The notes beneath the pieces are model-generated. The model was not told the DNA's origin. It saw only the letters and a program-made list of their open reading frames with translations, and searched no databases. The position numbers and the translations under genes are program-made. Shown here piece after piece: positions 62,679 to 64,000 of a stretch of 64,000 nt of DNA; positions within the stretch are counted from its first letter, which is position 1, and each line of letters starts with the position of its first letter. The stretch comes from Evansella caseinilytica (lineage in GTDB: Bacteria; Bacillota; Bacilli; Bacillales; Salisediminibacteriaceae), in NCBI RefSeq assembly GCF_900107275.1, contig NZ_FNPI01000012.1:103891-167890 (forward strand). Reading direction: 5' to 3'.

Positions 62679-64000
62679 GTGAAGGCGTTAATCTATAAAC
62701 AGTTAAAAAAAACAAGCGGGCAATTTTTATTAACGATCGTCGTCTTGGCGCTGTTAATCACCTTTATCCCGATGGCATTATCCACCCTTCAATTTGCAGA
62801 CAGAACGGTGCAGCTGGAAATTAACGATTTTGCCAGAGGAAGCTATGATTTGCTTGTGAGACCGGCAGATGCCAGCTCGGAATTGGAAGAAAAAATCGGT
62901 ATTGTGGAGGAAAATTATTTAGGTGTCGGCGAAGGGGGCATCAGCCTTGCCGAGTGGAAGGATATTTTGGATATGGAGGAGGTAGACACCGCGGCACCGG
63001 TTGCCTCGCTGGGATATTTCACCCCATCCCAGCTGTCCTTTGCCTTGCCGCTTATTGAAGATCCTGTTCGTTATACCGCTACCTTTCATACTACCGACGG
63101 CCTTCAAGATTATGTTATCAGAGAGGATATTGCCTATTCCTTGCCTCACCCGAATAGCAGTGTTTATGGACGGGACGCAGTCATCACCGAAGATCAAATA
63201 AATGTCTTTTCTGAGCATACGCAAGGTTTTTTGCTGCCGTTGTCCTACCACCCCATCGTTGCGGTTGATCCTGATGAAGAAAAAAAATTGACGGGCATCG
63301 ATTACTATCCGATTAAAGCGACTAATTTAACACACCCGATGCACGACGGAGAGATGATGCCGGTAGTTAACATCAAAGAAACGGAAGTGCCGATAAAAGC
63401 GGAAATACTTATTGAAAGGCTCGGTTTAACAGAAGAGGAGAGTACGGAGATGATTGGGGATGCCAGGAAAAAACTCGGCGTGGAAGATATCAATCAACCG
63501 CTTACATCAGCCCCTGACGACCTGTTGTATCTTGAATTTTACCGCTCGCTCCATGACATCGAAAGTGTGGACAAAACACAATATATCTATGACTTTACCA
63601 ACAAAATAGCAGCGATGAATGAGACACGTTTCTATATTGACGAAGACTACAATCTTTTATACGAATATGAATATGATTTTGACGTCCATGGAGAATCCGG
63701 TGCCTGGGGATTCATAACCTATTATTATGTTCAAAATGTTTTCTACCGGTTATCCAATATCAATTATCAAATTGAAGAAGGGAACATTCGCGTTCCCATG
63801 ATTGCGGAACATGAAAGCGGCGTACCAATTTACCGGGAATTAACGGAAATTCAACGGCAGGATATCGAAGACTTTGAAAACAATACGTATTTTACGACGG
63901 TCGGGGAAATTTCCGTTTCGGAAAACGAAAACACGCTGGCGGCCAGTCCCCTCGGTATTTATAACTATGAAGAAACGACCTATCAAGGAAAAACAGTCAA
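62679..64000 (+). CDS. FtsX/MacB-type ABC permease with large outer domain, runs off the window
   Basis: The GTG at 62679 follows GAGGGGGAGAAAC. 440 codons are visible with no stop. One N-terminal helix (FLLTIVVLALLITFIPMAL) is followed by a long extracellular domain. It aligns over its whole visible length with the decayed permease at 2937: RGSYDLLVR, ENYLGVGEGGIS, APVASLGYFT, LLPL.YH..VAVDPDEEKKLTG and ENTLAASPLGIY. The second half with the FtsX core is out of view. No ATPase gene precedes it, unlike at the first locus; it may follow. Confidence 0.85.
   Translation, partial: MKALIYKQLKKTSGQFLLTIVVLALLITFIPMALSTLQFADRTVQLEINDFARGSYDLLVRPADASSELEEKIGIVEENYLGVGEGGISLAEWKDILDMEEVDTAAPVASLGYFTPSQLSFALPLIEDPVRYTATFHTTDGLQDYVIREDIAYSLPHPNSSVYGRDAVITEDQINVFSEHTQGFLLPLSYHPIVAVDPDEEKKLTGIDYYPIKATNLTHPMHDGEMMPVVNIKETEVPIKAEILIERLGLTEEESTEMIGDARKKLGVEDINQPLTSAPDDLLYLEFYRSLHDIESVDKTQYIYDFTNKIAAMNETRFYIDEDYNLLYEYEYDFDVHGESGAWGFITYYYVQNVFYRLSNINYQIEEGNIRVPMIAEHESGVPIYRELTEIQRQDIEDFENNTYFTTVGEISVSENENTLAASPLGIYNYEETTYQGKTV

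Overview
The window reads as the chromosome of an endospore-forming Bacillaceae bacterium that can respire nitrate and has the machinery to use selenocysteine. Spore genes (sspO, sspP, a CotF-type coat protein), AGGAGG-type ribosome binding sites, frequent TTG/GTG starts, a CRE box, a Zur-type box and the order sspP-sspO-aconitase (also found in Bacillus subtilis) support this. The species cannot be named from the sequence.

Layout. 1-5.6 kb: the 5' end of a phosphopantetheinyl transferase, then a decayed locus (small secreted Ig-like protein, ABC ATPase, large FtsX-type permease) with one nonsense codon and three frameshifts. 5.8-7.2 kb: small proteins and a HIT protein. 7.3-13.4 kb: a TRAP transporter (dctQ-dctM-dctP) behind a perfect CRE match, followed by a YesM/YesN-type two-component pair. 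14-21 kb: a secreted papain-like protein, an alpha/beta hydrolase broken by a small transposable element, a MurG paralogue, two tandem-repeat arrays, YqeG and spore-related genes. 21.7-26.7 kb: a five-gene nickel/peptide-type ABC operon whose promoter carries a near-consensus Zur box. 26.8-31.7 kb: a MATE transporter, a cluster of very small genes, and two broken sugar-uptake genes. 31.8-40.8 kb: narGHJ, narI, a hemerythrin and narK. 41.3-55.1 kb: selC (tRNA-Sec), a general amino acid ABC transporter (aapJQMP), selB, an AraC/EamA pair, selD, the tail of a SelW-like gene, and selA. 55.1-61.6 kb: sspP, sspO, aconitase, citrate synthase and its divergent LysR regulator. 62.2 kb to the end: an intact relative of the first locus (secreted protein plus FtsX permease), cut by the window edge.

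The strongest non-gene signal is a family of miniature transposable elements (MITEs). They are 125-316 bp long with imperfect 17-bp terminal inverted repeats, one end forms a long hairpin, and they have 5-bp target duplications. Six full-length copies and three partial ones lie in the window, and removing one restores a broken gene exactly. Two more repeat families (R2, R3) occupy other intergenic regions. Working systems seen here: C4-acid-type or related carboxylate uptake with its sensor, probable zinc-linked metal uptake, nitrate respiration with nitrate/nitrite exchange, amino acid uptake, selenocysteine insertion, and entry into the citric acid cycle.

Two places deserve most attention: the paired secreted-protein/FtsX-permease loci at the two ends of the window, and the selenocysteine cluster, where the only visible selenoprotein-family gene is a truncated remnant next to a broken MITE.
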